Origin: Bacteroidota bacterium
GTDB lineage: Bacteria; Bacteroidota; Bacteroidia; Chitinophagales; Saprospiraceae
Assembly (NCBI GenBank): GCA_020160935.1
Contig: JAIUPL010000027.1
Span: 1-64,000 of the forward strand
Direction: 5' to 3'
Length of the DNA: 64,000 bases
Position numbers and translations under genes: made by a program. Of the stretch, positions 1 through 10,661 are shown one piece after another. The notes beneath the pieces were generated by a model. The model worked only from the letters and a program-made list of their open reading frames with translations, was not told where the DNA came from and did no database searches. How positions within the stretch are numbered: position 1 is the stretch's first letter; every line of letters begins with the position of its first letter.

Positions 1-2
1 AG

Positions 3-56
3 AACTTGTCAGGCCAGGTAGATATTACCCAAGACCCCAAAATGTCCGACGACTGA
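3..56 (+). CDS. Possible 3' end of an unidentified gene
   Basis: An open frame enters from the left edge and stops with TGA, giving a hydrophilic tail that ends KMSDD. CydA would be the expected neighbour of cydB, but 17 residues are too few to identify it, and another frame is also open here. Confidence 0.22.
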   Translation, partial: NLSGQVDITQDPKMSDD

Positions 57-194
57 ATGGAAAATATCAAACCTTCAAAAACTATCGAAGAGCATCTTGA
101 AATTCCTTAAGTCAACGACATTGGGCTAAAGCCCATACCACCACATCAAAAACGCCTGGCTATTGTTGTATCGTTTCAAATAAATAACCTGCAC

Positions 195-1229
195 ATGGAA
201 ACCTTACTCGGCATACCCCTTACCCACTGGTGGTTTCTCGTACTGGGCGCCGTTTTTTCCGGCTACGCCATCCTCGACGGTTTCGACCTCGGCGCGGGCG
301 CCTTGCACCTGTTTTTCAGAAAAGAAGAAAGCCGACGCATCGCCCTGAATGCGATCGGGCCCGTGTGGGACGGCAACGAAGTGTGGCTTGTGATTGGCGG
401 TGGCACCTTGTTCGCAGGTTTTCCTGTGGTGTATGCCACGGTGTTTTCGGCGTTTTATGTGCCGTTTATGCTGCTGCTGACGGGATTGATTTTCCGGGCC
501 ATCAGCATCGAATTTCGCAGCAAGGAGCCCATGCGCTGGTGGCGGCTGTTGTGGGATATCAACTATTCCGTGTCGAGTATCCTCATTGCCGGATTGCTCG
601 GCTTGATGCTGGGCAATGTGATTCAGGGCATCGCCATCGGGCCCAATTTTGAATTCCAGGGCCACACGATGGATTTTGTAAATCCATTTGCCCTGCTGAC
701 AGCGCTGACGACCATAGCGCTGTTTGCCATGCACGGCGCCATTTATCTTGTTATGAAAACGGAAAACAGGCTGCATGCCCGGCTCATGGGCATGGTGGCG
801 GTGACCAGCCGCGGCTTTGTGTTTTTGTATTTCATACTTACCATGGCCACGCTGATTTACAATCCCGAAATGGCCGATAAATTCCGCCGGTATCCTGTGT
901 TGTTTGTGGCCCCGGCGCTGGCCGTGTTGTTTGCCATCAATGTGCGGCGGCTGGCGGAAAAAAGGCGTTACCTTCGGGCGTTCATTTTTTCGGGACTTAC
1001 AACGGCCTTGCTGCTGGTGCTGGTGGCGATGGGACTTTTCCCGGTCATCGTACCGAGTACCATCGACCCGGCATACCACCTGACCGTCGAAAATAGTGCC
1101 TCCACCCCATACACCCTGCGGCTTTTGCTGATTATTGCTGCTATCGGTACGCCTTTGGTCGGGATTTACACGGGCTTTGTTTTCTGGACGTTTAGGGGGA
1201 AGGTGAAGTTGGATAAGACGAGTTATTGA
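195..1229 (+). CDS. cydB: Cytochrome bd quinol oxidase subunit II
   Basis: Subunit II of the cytochrome bd terminal oxidase, an inner-membrane complex that reduces O2 with electrons from quinol. The 344-residue protein opens with a hydrophobic helix followed by GYAILDGFDLGAG (residues 23-35) and VWDGNEVWLV (57-66), both typical of CydB, and hydrophobic helices recur to the C-terminus. It is a little shorter than E. coli CydB (379 aa), which is usual for this phylum. Its partner CydA is not in the window and would be expected just upstream. There is no Shine-Dalgarno sequence before the ATG. The gene is followed directly by a long inverted repeat. Confidence 0.95.
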   Translation: METLLGIPLTHWWFLVLGAVFSGYAILDGFDLGAGALHLFFRKEESRRIALNAIGPVWDGNEVWLVIGGGTLFAGFPVVYATVFSAFYVPFMLLLTGLIFRAISIEFRSKEPMRWWRLLWDINYSVSSILIAGLLGLMLGNVIQGIAIGPNFEFQGHTMDFVNPFALLTALTTIALFAMHGAIYLVMKTENRLHARLMGMVAVTSRGFVFLYFILTMATLIYNPEMADKFRRYPVLFVAPALAVLFAINVRRLAEKRRYLRAFIFSGLTTALLLVLVAMGLFPVIVPSTIDPAYHLTVENSASTPYTLRLLLIIAAIGTPLVGIYTGFVFWTFRGKVKLDKTSY

Positions 1230-1240
1230 TAGAGGGGGGG

Positions 1241-1606
1241 GAGGCTTCGCCTATTTTGATTTTTGTTCGGCTTCGCCTCCATAGATTTTTGTTCGGCTTC
1301 GCCTCACGGGGGGATTTGGGATTGGGCGGATGAAGCGGATAAAGCGGATTTTTGTGGCCTGACGGCCACTTATTTGTTTCTTTCTTTTTTGAAATTAAAA
1401 AAATAACGAATAACGAACACCGAATAACGAACAACAAAATAGTGCTCACTCAAAAATCAATCAAAAAAGTGGCCGTCAGGCCACAAAAATCCGCTTTATC
1501 CGCATAATCCGCCCAATCCAAAATCCCCCCGTGAGGCGAAGCCGAACAAAAATCTATGGAGGCGAAGCCGAACAAAAATCATTAGGCGAAGCCGAATAAA
1601 AAATCC
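1241..1606. repeat. Long inverted repeat, GGCGAAGCCGAAC-unit arms
   Basis: The left arm (about 1241-1372) and right arm (about 1472-1606) are reverse complements. Outer parts are tandem units of roughly 22 nt with the core GGCGAAGCCGAACAAAAAT. Inner parts pair AAGCGGATAAAGCGGATT with its complement and then TGGCCTGACGGCCAC with GTGGCCGTCAGGCCA. The AT-rich centre contains ATAACGAA direct repeats. The right end is only about 8 bp before the next start codon, so any promoter of that gene must lie in or before the element. Confidence 0.85.
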
Positions 1607-1613
1607 AATCTCT

Positions 1614-2963
1614 ATGCCCATCCCGCTCCTCCTCATCGACGACGAAGCGCCCCTCCGCTCCCTCCTGGCACGCATCCTGGGCCTGGAGCAGTATCAGGTG
1701 ACCGAGGCAGGCACGGCTAAAGACGCGTTGCGACTGCTGGAAAAGGAAGATTTCGCCGTCATCCTCTGCGATGTAAAACTCCCCGATGGCAATGGCGTGG
1801 ACCTCGTACCGCAGTTCAAAAAAATTCGCCCGACCAGCGAAATTATCCTGCTCACAGCATACGGCACCATTCCGGCAGGGGTGCAGGCCATTCAGCATGG
1901 CGCTTTCGATTACCTGACAAAAGGCGACGACAACGAGCGCATCCTGCCCGTAGTGAGTCGGGCTGCCGAAAAAGCCATGCTCCAGCGCCGCATCCTGCAA
2001 CTGGAAGAAAAAGTGGGCCGCAAATACCATTTCGACAATATGCTCGGACAGTCGGCCGCTCTCCTGCGCGCCGTCGACCTGGCCAAAAAAGTAGCGCCCA
2101 CCGATACCACTGTGCTGCTGACCGGCGAAACGGGCACCGGAAAGGAAGTTTTCGCCGAAGCCATTCACCAGGCCAGTCGCCGCAAAGGGCATACTTTCGT
2201 AGCCGTCAATTGCAGCGCGCTGGGCCGCGACATTCTGGAAAGTGAACTGTTCGGCCACAAAGCCGGGGCATTTACCGGCGCCGTACGCGATAAAAAAGGC
2301 CTGTTTGAAGAAGCCCACCAGGGCACTTTGTTCCTCGACGAGATTGGTGAAATGCCGCCCGAACTTCAGGCCAAACTCCTGCGCGCCCTCGAAACCGGCG
2401 AGTTTATGCGCGTGGGCGACACCAAAACAATTCGCACCGACGTGCGCATTATTGCCGCCACCAACCGCAACCTGCTGCAGGAAAGCAACGAAGGGCATTT
2501 CCGCTCCGACCTCTACTACCGTCTCTCCGTTTTTCATATTCAACTGCCGCCCCTGCGCGAACGCAGAGAAGATATTCCTGCACTGGCGGCGTTTTTCGCG
2601 CGTTTTTTTGCGGATAAAATGAATCGGCCCACGCCGGATTTGTCGCCCGATTTTTTGAAAAAACTGGCGGTTTACGACTGGAAAGGCAATATCCGCGAAC
2701 TCAAAAACGTGATCGAACGCGCCGTTATCCTCGCTGGCGATACCCTTACGCCCGACCTGCTGCCCGCCGAAATTCTTTTCGCTTCGGGCGAAGATGCCGG
2801 CCACTCTCCTTTCGACCTGGGTATTGCGGAAAAAAACCTGATCCATAAAGCCCTGCAACATACCAAAGGCAACAAAACCGAAGCAGCGCGCCTGCTGAAT
2901 ATCGGGCTGACGACATTGTATCGGAAAATTGAGGAACACGGGGAACACGGATGGCGCGGATAA
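1614..2963 (+). CDS. NtrC-type sigma-54-dependent response regulator
   Basis: Two-component regulator of 449 aa. It has a receiver domain (about 5-115, D9/D10 acidic pocket, phosphoacceptor D53), an AAA+ sigma-54 activation domain (Walker A GETGTGKE near 170, GAFTGA loop near 219, DEIGEMPP near 241) and a Fis-type helix-turn-helix (NKTEAARLLNIGLTTLYRK near 420). GAFTGA implies that it remodels sigma-54 polymerase. Its position just before the kdp genes, with an inverted repeat and a -24-like element between, suggests it replaces KdpE as kdp activator; that link is inference. The last residues (EEHGEHGWRG) are encoded by the left arm of the following repeat, so the native C-terminus may have been replaced. 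Confidence 0.93.
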   Translation: MPIPLLLIDDEAPLRSLLARILGLEQYQVTEAGTAKDALRLLEKEDFAVILCDVKLPDGNGVDLVPQFKKIRPTSEIILLTAYGTIPAGVQAIQHGAFDYLTKGDDNERILPVVSRAAEKAMLQRRILQLEEKVGRKYHFDNMLGQSAALLRAVDLAKKVAPTDTTVLLTGETGTGKEVFAEAIHQASRRKGHTFVAVNCSALGRDILESELFGHKAGAFTGAVRDKKGLFEEAHQGTLFLDEIGEMPPELQAKLLRALETGEFMRVGDTKTIRTDVRIIAATNRNLLQESNEGHFRSDLYYRLSVFHIQLPPLRERREDIPALAAFFARFFADKMNRPTPDLSPDFLKKLAVYDWKGNIRELKNVIERAVILAGDTLTPDLLPAEILFASGEDAGHSPFDLGIAEKNLIHKALQHTKGNKTEAARLLNIGLTTLYRKIEEHGEHGWRG

Positions 2964-3090
2964 AAAACGGATTTTCGCGGATTGGATGAGTGGCAGGAGG
3001 TATTAGAATAATTTCTTTGGCCCCTTACCACTCATCCAATCCGTGAAAATCCGTTTTTTATCCGCGCCATCCGTGTTTCCCGTGTTCCCC
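2931..3090. repeat. Inverted repeat with GGAACACGG / CGGATTTTCGCGG arms
   Basis: Left arm about 2931-2990 and right arm about 3031-3090 are near-perfect reverse complements around a loop of about 40 nt. Motifs are GGGGAACACGG, ATGGCGCGGATAAAAAACGG and GCGGATTGGATGAG. The left arm covers the stop codon of the regulator gene. A second copy of the family lies at 22650-22852. Confidence 0.88.
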
Positions 3091-3163
3091 GTTTTGAAAA
3101 TCCACCTTTCCATTTTGGTATGGTATGCGCCCTTCCTCACGCCATGCGCATATTGCCTAAACA

Positions 3164-3180
3164 ATTGACAATCAGTCAAT
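3164..3180. promoter_or_regulatory. Candidate enhancer (UAS) for the kdp regulator
   Basis: A perfect 6-bp inverted repeat, ATTGAC-N5-GTCAAT, lies about 45 bp upstream of a -24-like TTGGCA and 93 bp before the first small kdp ORF. Size and placement fit an upstream activating site for an NtrC-type regulator; binding is inferred only. Confidence 0.4.
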
Positions 3181-3221
3181 AACAGGCAAATTCCTTCCCA
3201 TTTTCACAAACAGGCATCGAA

Positions 3222-3240
3222 TTGGCATAGCAGTATTCAT
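3222..3240 (+). promoter_or_regulatory. Weak candidate sigma-54 promoter of the kdp genes
   Basis: TTGGCATAG matches the -24 half of a sigma-54 promoter. The expected GC at -12 is TT here, so the match is incomplete. It lies 33 bp upstream of the small ORF at 3273 and downstream of the inverted repeat at 3164-3180. Confidence 0.28.
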
Positions 3241-3272
3241 CCGGAATGACCCGGACGAATAACACCACCGCC

Positions 3273-3353
3273 ATGATATTTCTGCTGCTCGCCGCGGCAC
3301 TGCTCTGCTTCGGCCTCTTTTTTCGAACCGTCGATTTCTTTGAAAAAATCTGA
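3273..3353 (+). CDS. 26-aa putative membrane peptide before kdpF
   Basis: A short reading frame, MIFLLLAAALLC followed by GLFFRTVDFFEKI, encodes one hydrophobic helix with a charged tail. It stops 3 nt before the kdpF start, so the two would be co-translated. The tail resembles the ends of other very small peptides I associate with Bacteroidota kdp operons, but I cannot name a family. It could assist KdpFABC assembly or be spurious. Its position and membrane-helix composition are the only support. Confidence 0.45.
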   Translation: MIFLLLAAALLCFGLFFRTVDFFEKI

Positions 3354-3356
3354 TCT

Positions 3357-3434
3357 ATGACCGCCCTGTTTATTGTCTCGCTACTGGTTTTTGGCTACCT
3401 GGTTTATGTGTTGCTGAGGCCGGAAAAATTTTGA
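3357..3434 (+). CDS. kdpF: KdpF, small subunit of the K+-transporting P-type ATPase
   Basis: KdpF is a one-helix peptide that stabilises the KdpFABC complex in the inner membrane. This 25-aa frame encodes a single helix with a C-terminus of YLVYVLLRPEKF, the typical KdpF ending (YLxYxLLxPExF). It starts 3 nt after the preceding small ORF and comes before kdpA, the expected order. A repeat element separates it from kdpA. Confidence 0.85.
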   Translation: MTALFIVSLLVFGYLVYVLLRPEKF

Positions 3435-3439
3435 AAAAG

Positions 3440-3561
3440 GGGTTGATGAGTGTTGAGAGGTTGAAGGGTTGAGAGGTTGAGAGTTGAGATTGTAGCCTCT
3501 TGGCCTCACTGGTAGGAATGTACAACTCTCAACCCCTCAACCTCTCAACTCTCATCAACTC
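3440..3561. repeat. Heptad-armed hairpin element, GTTGAGR family (kdpF-kdpA spacer)
   Basis: Arms are tandem GGTTGAG/GTTGAGA units on the left and their complement (CTCAACC) on the right. The core runs from ATTGTAGCCTC through TTGGCCTCACTGGTAGGAATG to TACAAC. The same core occurs at 44723-44922 and 45752-45884. It ends 9 bp before the kdpA start and interrupts the kdp operon. Confidence 0.92.
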
Positions 3562-3570
3562 TACCCACTC

Positions 3571-5262
3571 ATGTCCACCGAACTATCCGGCATCCTTGCC
3601 GCCTTTTTTATCACCCTGGCGATGGCCTGGCCCCTGGGCCGATACATTGCCCGCATATACAGCGGAGAACGCACCTGGACTGATCCGGTGCTGGGGCCGC
3701 TGGAACGATTCTTTTTCCGCATCAGCCGCATTGATGCTACCAGTGAAATGACCTGGCAGGAACACATGAAAGCCATGCTGACCATCAACCTGGTGTGGCT
3801 GCTGGCCACCGTATTCGTGCTGATGAACATGGCCTGGCTGCCGCTCAATCCCGATGGAAACCCCTCGATGTCGGCCGATTTGGCGTTCAATACCGCCATT
3901 TCCTTTGTGGTCAACTGCAATTTGCAGCACTACAGCGGCGAAAGCGGCCTGAGTTACCTCGGCCAGATATGGCTCATGTTCCTGCACTTCGTCAGCGCCG
4001 GCACAGGCATGGCTGCTGCGGCCGTGTTGTTCAATGCGTTGCGCGAGCGGCAGACCAGCACCCTGGGTAATTTTTACGACTACTTCCTGAAATCCTGCAC
4101 GCGTATCCTGCTGCCCATTTCCATCGTGACCACCTTGCTGCTGCTGGCAGAGGGCACGCCCATGACATTTGCAGGCAAAGACACCATAACCACCTTGCAA
4201 GGCGACACCGTACAGGTGAGTCGCGGCCCCGTGGCGGCTTTCGTCGCCATCAAACACGTAGGCACCAACGGAGGTGGTTTTTTTGGCGCCAACTCCGCAC
4301 ATCCGCTGGAAAACCCCACGTATTTCACCTCGCTGGTAGAAATGGCGGCGCAATTTATCATCCCGCTGGCGATGGTGTTTGCCTTTGGTTTTTACCTGAA
4401 ACGCCGCCGACTCGGCGCGATGGTACTGGGAGTGATGACCGTGGGTTTTCTGCTGCTGGTCATTCCCAATATCATTTTTGAGATGAACGGCAACCCCGCC
4501 ATCGGCGCCATGGGCATCGACCAGGCCACGGGCGCGATGGAAGGCAAAGAGGTGCGGCTGGGCTCGGGATTGTCGGCCTACTGGAGCATCCTCACCACGG
4601 TCATTTCCACCGGCTCCGTCGGCGCCATGCACGACAGCACCATGCCTTTGTCGGGCATGAACGAACTGCTGGCCATGATGGTCAACGGCTTTTACGGCGG
4701 CTGCGGCGTGGGACTGCTCAACTTTTTTATCTACGTCATCATTGCGGTGTTCATTGCCGGACTGATGGTGGGCCGCACGCCCGAATTTCTGGGTAAAAAA
4801 GTGGAAGCCCGCGAGGTAAAAATTGCCATGCTCACCACCCTGCTCAGTCCGATGCTCATCATGGGCGGCACGGCGCTGGCAGCCTGGACGCTGGGGCAAC
4901 ACCCCGACCTGCCCTGGCTGAACAACCCCGGTTACCACGGTTTTTCCGAAATGCTGTACGAAATGACTTCTGCCAATGCCAACAATGGCTCCGGCTTTGA
5001 GGGCCTGGGCGACAACAATCCGTTCTGGAATATTTCCACGGGCATTGTGCTGCTGCTCGGGCGTTTCATCCCGATCATCGGGCCGATCGCCATTGCCGGT
5101 TTGCTGGCCGGGAAAAAATACATTCCCGAAAGCCCCGGCACCCTGAAAGTCGACACGCTCACATTTGGCATCATGATCTTTTCGGTCATCGTGATTCTGA
5201 CAGCGCTGTCGTATTTCCCTGCGCTGGCGCTGGGGCCGCTGGCGGAATTTTTCTCCATGTAA
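3571..5262 (+). CDS. kdpA: K+-transporting ATPase subunit A
   Basis: KdpA is the potassium-selective channel subunit of the high-affinity KdpFABC pump in the inner membrane. The 563-aa protein has the four pore-loop regions: [10 protein letters not shown] (about 115-124), [12 protein letters not shown] (about 231), [11 protein letters not shown] (about 347) and [10 protein letters not shown] (about 470). Length matches the family (E. coli 557). The start sits 9 bp after a repeat element and has no Shine-Dalgarno. kdpB follows after 26 bp, and the two are almost certainly co-transcribed. Confidence 0.97.
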   Translation: MSTELSGILAAFFITLAMAWPLGRYIARIYSGERTWTDPVLGPLERFFFRISRIDATSEMTWQEHMKAMLTINLVWLLATVFVLMNMAWLPLNPDGNPSMSADLAFNTAISFVVNCNLQHYSGESGLSYLGQIWLMFLHFVSAGTGMAAAAVLFNALRERQTSTLGNFYDYFLKSCTRILLPISIVTTLLLLAEGTPMTFAGKDTITTLQGDTVQVSRGPVAAFVAIKHVGTNGGGFFGANSAHPLENPTYFTSLVEMAAQFIIPLAMVFAFGFYLKRRRLGAMVLGVMTVGFLLLVIPNIIFEMNGNPAIGAMGIDQATGAMEGKEVRLGSGLSAYWSILTTVISTGSVGAMHDSTMPLSGMNELLAMMVNGFYGGCGVGLLNFFIYVIIAVFIAGLMVGRTPEFLGKKVEAREVKIAMLTTLLSPMLIMGGTALAAWTLGQHPDLPWLNNPGYHGFSEMLYEMTSANANNGSGFEGLGDNNPFWNISTGIVLLLGRFIPIIGPIAIAGLLAGKKYIPESPGTLKVDTLTFGIMIFSVIVILTALSYFPALALGPLAEFFSM

Positions 5263-5288
5263 ACCACACACATTCAATTCATTTTGCA

Positions 5289-7322
<2,034 letters not shown>

Positions 7323-7331
<9 letters not shown>

Positions 7332-7666
7332 CGTGAGTTCGGCTATATTTTGATTGTAATGAAACTGAAAAAGAGATTCTGAAAGTGGAATCATCGTGCT
7401 ATACTGTACTTTTTCCTTGATGAAAAAGTACCAAAAAATCAAGGCTGTATTCAAATCCTACGATTTTGCTCTCCTTGGAAGCGGGTTCGCACCCAAACTC
7501 GGCCCACCTGCGGCGGGCCTCAAACATGGGTGCTCACTGCCGCTTCCAAGGGAGCAAAATCGGGATTTGAATAAGGCCGCCCGAACAAAACTTGGTCAAC
7601 GCATTGATTTTCAAATGTTTACACTGGATGAAGCGGGCGTATAATCCCGAACTCACGTTTATTTAA
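7323..7666. mobile_element. MITE-like insertion with 9-bp target duplication
   Basis: A 326-bp segment (7332-7657) starts CGTGAGTTCGG and ends CCGAACTCACG, a perfect 11-bp terminal inverted repeat. It is flanked by direct repeats TTTATTTAA at 7323-7331 and 7658-7666, as left by a transposase making 9-bp target duplications. No transposase fits inside. The interior holds a long imperfect hairpin (about 7449-7579) pairing ATTCAAATCC, CGATTTTGCTC and CTTGGAAGCGG with their complements around GGCCCACCTGCGGCGGGCC. It sits between kdpB and kdpC and could attenuate kdpC expression. Confidence 0.85.
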
Positions 7667-7706
7667 CTCAAAAGGGCGATTCGTCCAGGTTTATAAAACA
7701 TTCAAC

Positions 7707-8270
7707 ATGAAACAACATATTTTTCCAGCCATCCTGCTCACACTGTGCTGCCTGGTATTGTTCAATATTATTTACCCCCTGGCCATGTATGGCGTCGGGC
7801 TGGTGATCGGCCCCAACCATGCCAGAGGAGAAACCGTAGAAGCCAAAGGCCGCACAGTGGGTTATGCCCTTTTGGGGCAGTCTTTCACCGAAGACCGTTA
7901 CTTTTGGTCGCGCCCCTCGGCCGTTGGCTACAATGCTGCGGGTTCGGCAGGCTCCAATAAAGGACCTTCCAACCCCGACTATTTAAAAACGGTGCAGGAA
8001 AGGATCGACACGTTTTTGGCACACAATCCCGGTATTCGGGCCAGTCAGATACCTTCAGAACTGGTTACGGCTTCCGGTTCGGGCCTCGACCCCGACCTGT
8101 CGCCACAAGCCGCCCGGGTACAGGTGGCGCGTATTGCCCGTGCGCGCAACATCGATGCTGCCCGGGTGGAACAACTCATTGCAGCCCAAACAAAAGGCCC
8201 GCTGCTCGGCATGTTCGGCCCGAGTACCGTCAACGTGCTTCACCTCAACCTGGCACTGGATGCCTTGTAA
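7707..8270 (+). CDS. kdpC: K+-transporting ATPase subunit C
   Basis: KdpC is the single-helix inner-membrane subunit that accompanies KdpB and raises its ATP affinity. The 187-aa protein has one N-terminal membrane segment (about 6-29) and a periplasmic domain with family motifs: GYALLGQSFTEDRYFWSRPSA, SGSNKGPSNP-like AGSNKGPSNPDY and the highly conserved segment DPDLSPQAARVQVARIARAR. Length is normal. It is displaced from kdpB by the MITE and followed after 39 bp by the porin gene. Confidence 0.96.
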   Translation: MKQHIFPAILLTLCCLVLFNIIYPLAMYGVGLVIGPNHARGETVEAKGRTVGYALLGQSFTEDRYFWSRPSAVGYNAAGSAGSNKGPSNPDYLKTVQERIDTFLAHNPGIRASQIPSELVTASGSGLDPDLSPQAARVQVARIARARNIDAARVEQLIAAQTKGPLLGMFGPSTVNVLHLNLALDAL

Positions 8271-8309
8271 ACAATTGCAACAACCAACCATTTTCAACCA
8301 ATATTTATC

Positions 8310-9362
8310 ATGAAATACTATATGCCCGTGCTGTTTTGCCTCTTTTTTATGAAGGCATCGGCGCAAACACCCGACTCGGCCCGCCTGCAATGGAGCGCGT
8401 ATGCAGAAACCTATTATTCATACGACTTCAACCAGCCGGACAACCACAATCGCCCCGGATTTTTATACAACCACAACCGGCACAACGAATTCAATATAAA
8501 CCTGGCATTTGTAAAAGCCGCCTACAACGCCAAAAATGTGCGTGCTAACCTGGCCCTCATGGCCGGCACCTACGCCAATGCCAACCTGGCTGCCGAACCC
8601 GGCGTGTTGAAAAACATATACGAAGCCAATGTCGGCCTGCGGCTTTCTCCAAAAGTGTGGATCGACGCAGGTATTATGCCCTCGCACATCGGATTTGAAA
8701 GCGCTGTTTCCAAAGATTGCTGGACGCTCACCCGCGGACTGCTCGCCGAAAACTCGCCGTACTATGAAAGCGGTGTAAAACTGAGCATCACACCCAACGA
8801 TCAATGGACGATTGCTGCGCTGGTACTCAACGGTTGGCAACGCATCAACCGCCCCGACGGCAACAACACACCCGCGTTCGGAACACAAGTCCTGTACAAA
8901 CCCAATGATCGTACTACCTTGAATTACAGCACTTTCGTCGGTTCCGACAAGCCCGACGATGCGCGGCTGATGCGCGTATTCCACAACCTGTACGGCATTT
9001 TTCAGGTGTCGGAGCATTTCGGCCTGACGGCCGGTTTCGATATCGGCACCGAACAAAAAGCAAAAGGCAAACCGGAAGTGAATGTGTGGTACACGCCCGT
9101 GCTGATCGGCCGCCTGACCCTGAACGATCAGGTGGCGCTCGCCGCCCGGTATGAATATTACAGCGATGAAAACGGCGTCATCATCGGGCCCGATTTCCGT
9201 ACGAGCGGCTACTCGCTCAATGTGGATTACGCGCCGCGCAGCAATGCCCTGTTCCGCGTGGAAGGCCGTTTGTTGCAGAGTAAAAACGATATTTTTGTCA
9301 CGGAAAACGGTTTTTCCAATACCGATTTTGCCATAACGGCCTCCATGGCCGTGTCTTTCTAA
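8310..9362 (+). CDS. Outer-membrane beta-barrel porin of the kdp cluster
   Basis: Probable outer-membrane porin of 350 aa. A signal peptide (MKYYMPVLFCLFFMKASA, cut before QTPDS) is followed by alternating aromatic/polar strands such as WSAYAETYYSYDF and YNHNRHNEFNINLAFVKAAY and a C-terminal strand ending in F. This resembles the OmpL-like beta-barrel porin family 2. Its place between kdpC and the KdpD-like gene suggests it admits K+ or other ions at the outer membrane; that role is inference. It ends 17 bp before the sensor gene, so the genes form one unit. Confidence 0.8.
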   Translation: MKYYMPVLFCLFFMKASAQTPDSARLQWSAYAETYYSYDFNQPDNHNRPGFLYNHNRHNEFNINLAFVKAAYNAKNVRANLALMAGTYANANLAAEPGVLKNIYEANVGLRLSPKVWIDAGIMPSHIGFESAVSKDCWTLTRGLLAENSPYYESGVKLSITPNDQWTIAALVLNGWQRINRPDGNNTPAFGTQVLYKPNDRTTLNYSTFVGSDKPDDARLMRVFHNLYGIFQVSEHFGLTAGFDIGTEQKAKGKPEVNVWYTPVLIGRLTLNDQVALAARYEYYSDENGVIIGPDFRTSGYSLNVDYAPRSNALFRVEGRLLQSKNDIFVTENGFSNTDFAITASMAVSF

Positions 9363-9379
9363 ATAGTTCGGAACAGGTC

Positions 9380-10519
9380 ATGGAAATTTTCAACGACCGC
9401 GATCGCGACGCTGCTGCCAATGAGTTTCTCGATCTGATCCGCCGCTCCCGACGCGGCAAATTCAAGGTGTACATCGGCATGTCGGCTGGCGTGGGCAAAA
9501 CCTACCGAATGTTGCAGGAAGCGCACGGTCTGTTACAAAATAAGGTGGATGTGAAAATCGGGTTTGTGGAAACCCACGGCCGTCTCGAAACCGAACAACA
9601 GTTGGCAGGATTGCCGCAGGTGCCACGCCGGAAACTGTTTTACAAAGGCAAGGAACTGGAAGAGATGGACTTGCAAGCCATTCTCAACCTGCATCCGGAA
9701 ATTGTAATCGTCGACGAACTGGCCCACACCAACATCGAAGGCAGCAAAAACGAAAAACGCTGGCAGGATGTGCTGGAACTGCTCGAAGCGGGCATCCACG
9801 TCATCAGCGCCGTCAACATTCAGCACCTGGAAAGCCTGAACAAGGATGTGCATCAAATCACCGGCATCGAGGTGCGGGAGCGTATTCCCGACCGCATTCT
9901 GCAATTGGCCGATGAAGTGGTGAACATCGACCTGACGGCCGACGAACTTGTGGCACGGCTGCGGGCTGGCAAGATTTATGCGCCGGAAAAAGTGGAAATT
10001 GCCCTGCAAAACTTCTTTCTACCGGAAAAAATCCTGCAACTCCGCGAACTGGCCCTGCGCGAAGTGGCGCATCAGGTGGAACGAAAAATTGAAGCGGAAA
10101 TCCCGAAAACCGGCCAGTTGCGCACCGAACGTTTCCTGGCTTGTATCAGCAGCAACGACGATACAGCCAAAACAGTGATCCGCAAAACCGCCCGCCTGGC
10201 CTCCTATTACGATGCACAGTGGATGGTGCTGTACGTGCAAACGCCTGCCGAAGAACCCGATAAAATCAACCTGGCGCTCCAGCGCCATTTGCTCCACAAC
10301 TTCAAAACGGCGATGGAACTGGGCGCCGAAATCATTCGGGTAAAAAGCCCGCATATTGCCCAAACCATTTTGCAGGTGACGGCCGAACGCGACATTACCA
10401 CCGTTTGTATCGGCAAACCGCACCTGAATTTGTGGCGCATCATTGTGAATACCAGCATTTTTAACCAATTGCTGACTGAGTTGTCGGGCAGCAAGGTGGA
10501 TTTGATTATACTATCTTAA
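9380..10519 (+). CDS. kdpD: KdpD N-terminal sensor module without kinase domain
   Basis: A 379-aa protein equal to the cytoplasmic N-terminal half of KdpD. The KdpD domain (about 25-235) contains Walker A GMSAGVGKT (33-41) and VDELAHTN (near 111). A universal-stress-protein-like domain (about 250-375) follows. The four membrane helices, GAF and histidine-kinase parts of classical KdpD (about 890 aa) are absent. In classical KdpD this half senses nucleotide and K+ status, so the protein may signal to the HAMP-PAS kinase encoded next; that partnership is inference from order. A heptad hairpin element lies between the two genes. Confidence 0.92.
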   Translation: MEIFNDRDRDAAANEFLDLIRRSRRGKFKVYIGMSAGVGKTYRMLQEAHGLLQNKVDVKIGFVETHGRLETEQQLAGLPQVPRRKLFYKGKELEEMDLQAILNLHPEIVIVDELAHTNIEGSKNEKRWQDVLELLEAGIHVISAVNIQHLESLNKDVHQITGIEVRERIPDRILQLADEVVNIDLTADELVARLRAGKIYAPEKVEIALQNFFLPEKILQLRELALREVAHQVERKIEAEIPKTGQLRTERFLACISSNDDTAKTVIRKTARLASYYDAQWMVLYVQTPAEEPDKINLALQRHLLHNFKTAMELGAEIIRVKSPHIAQTILQVTAERDITTVCIGKPHLNLWRIIVNTSIFNQLLTELSGSKVDLIILS

Positions 10520-10521
10520 AT

Positions 10522-10656
10522 AGTCCTGAGTCGTAAGTCCTGAGTCCTGAGTCTGTAGAGTACACGTTGTTACTATTGGCTATTATGGATTAGGATGCCA
10601 TGAGTATCAACGTGTACTCTACAGACTCAGGACTCAGGACTTACGACTCAGGACTT
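10522..10656. repeat. Heptad-armed hairpin element, GAGTCCT family
   Basis: Left arm of GAGTCCT/GAGTCGTAAGTCCT units, then GTAGAGTACAC, an inner imperfect stem and loop (TTGGCTATTATGG, TTAGGATGCC), then GTGTACTCTAC and the mirrored right arm. It ends 6 bp before the histidine-kinase start. Members of the same subfamily lie at 21511, 34060, 36199 and 43134. Confidence 0.93.
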
Positions 10657-10661
10657 TTCTT

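Noticed and set aside
123-134. GGGCTAAAGCCC palindrome upstream of cydB
   Set aside because: 12 nt with no usable loop and no T run; too little to call a terminator or repeat from one copy.
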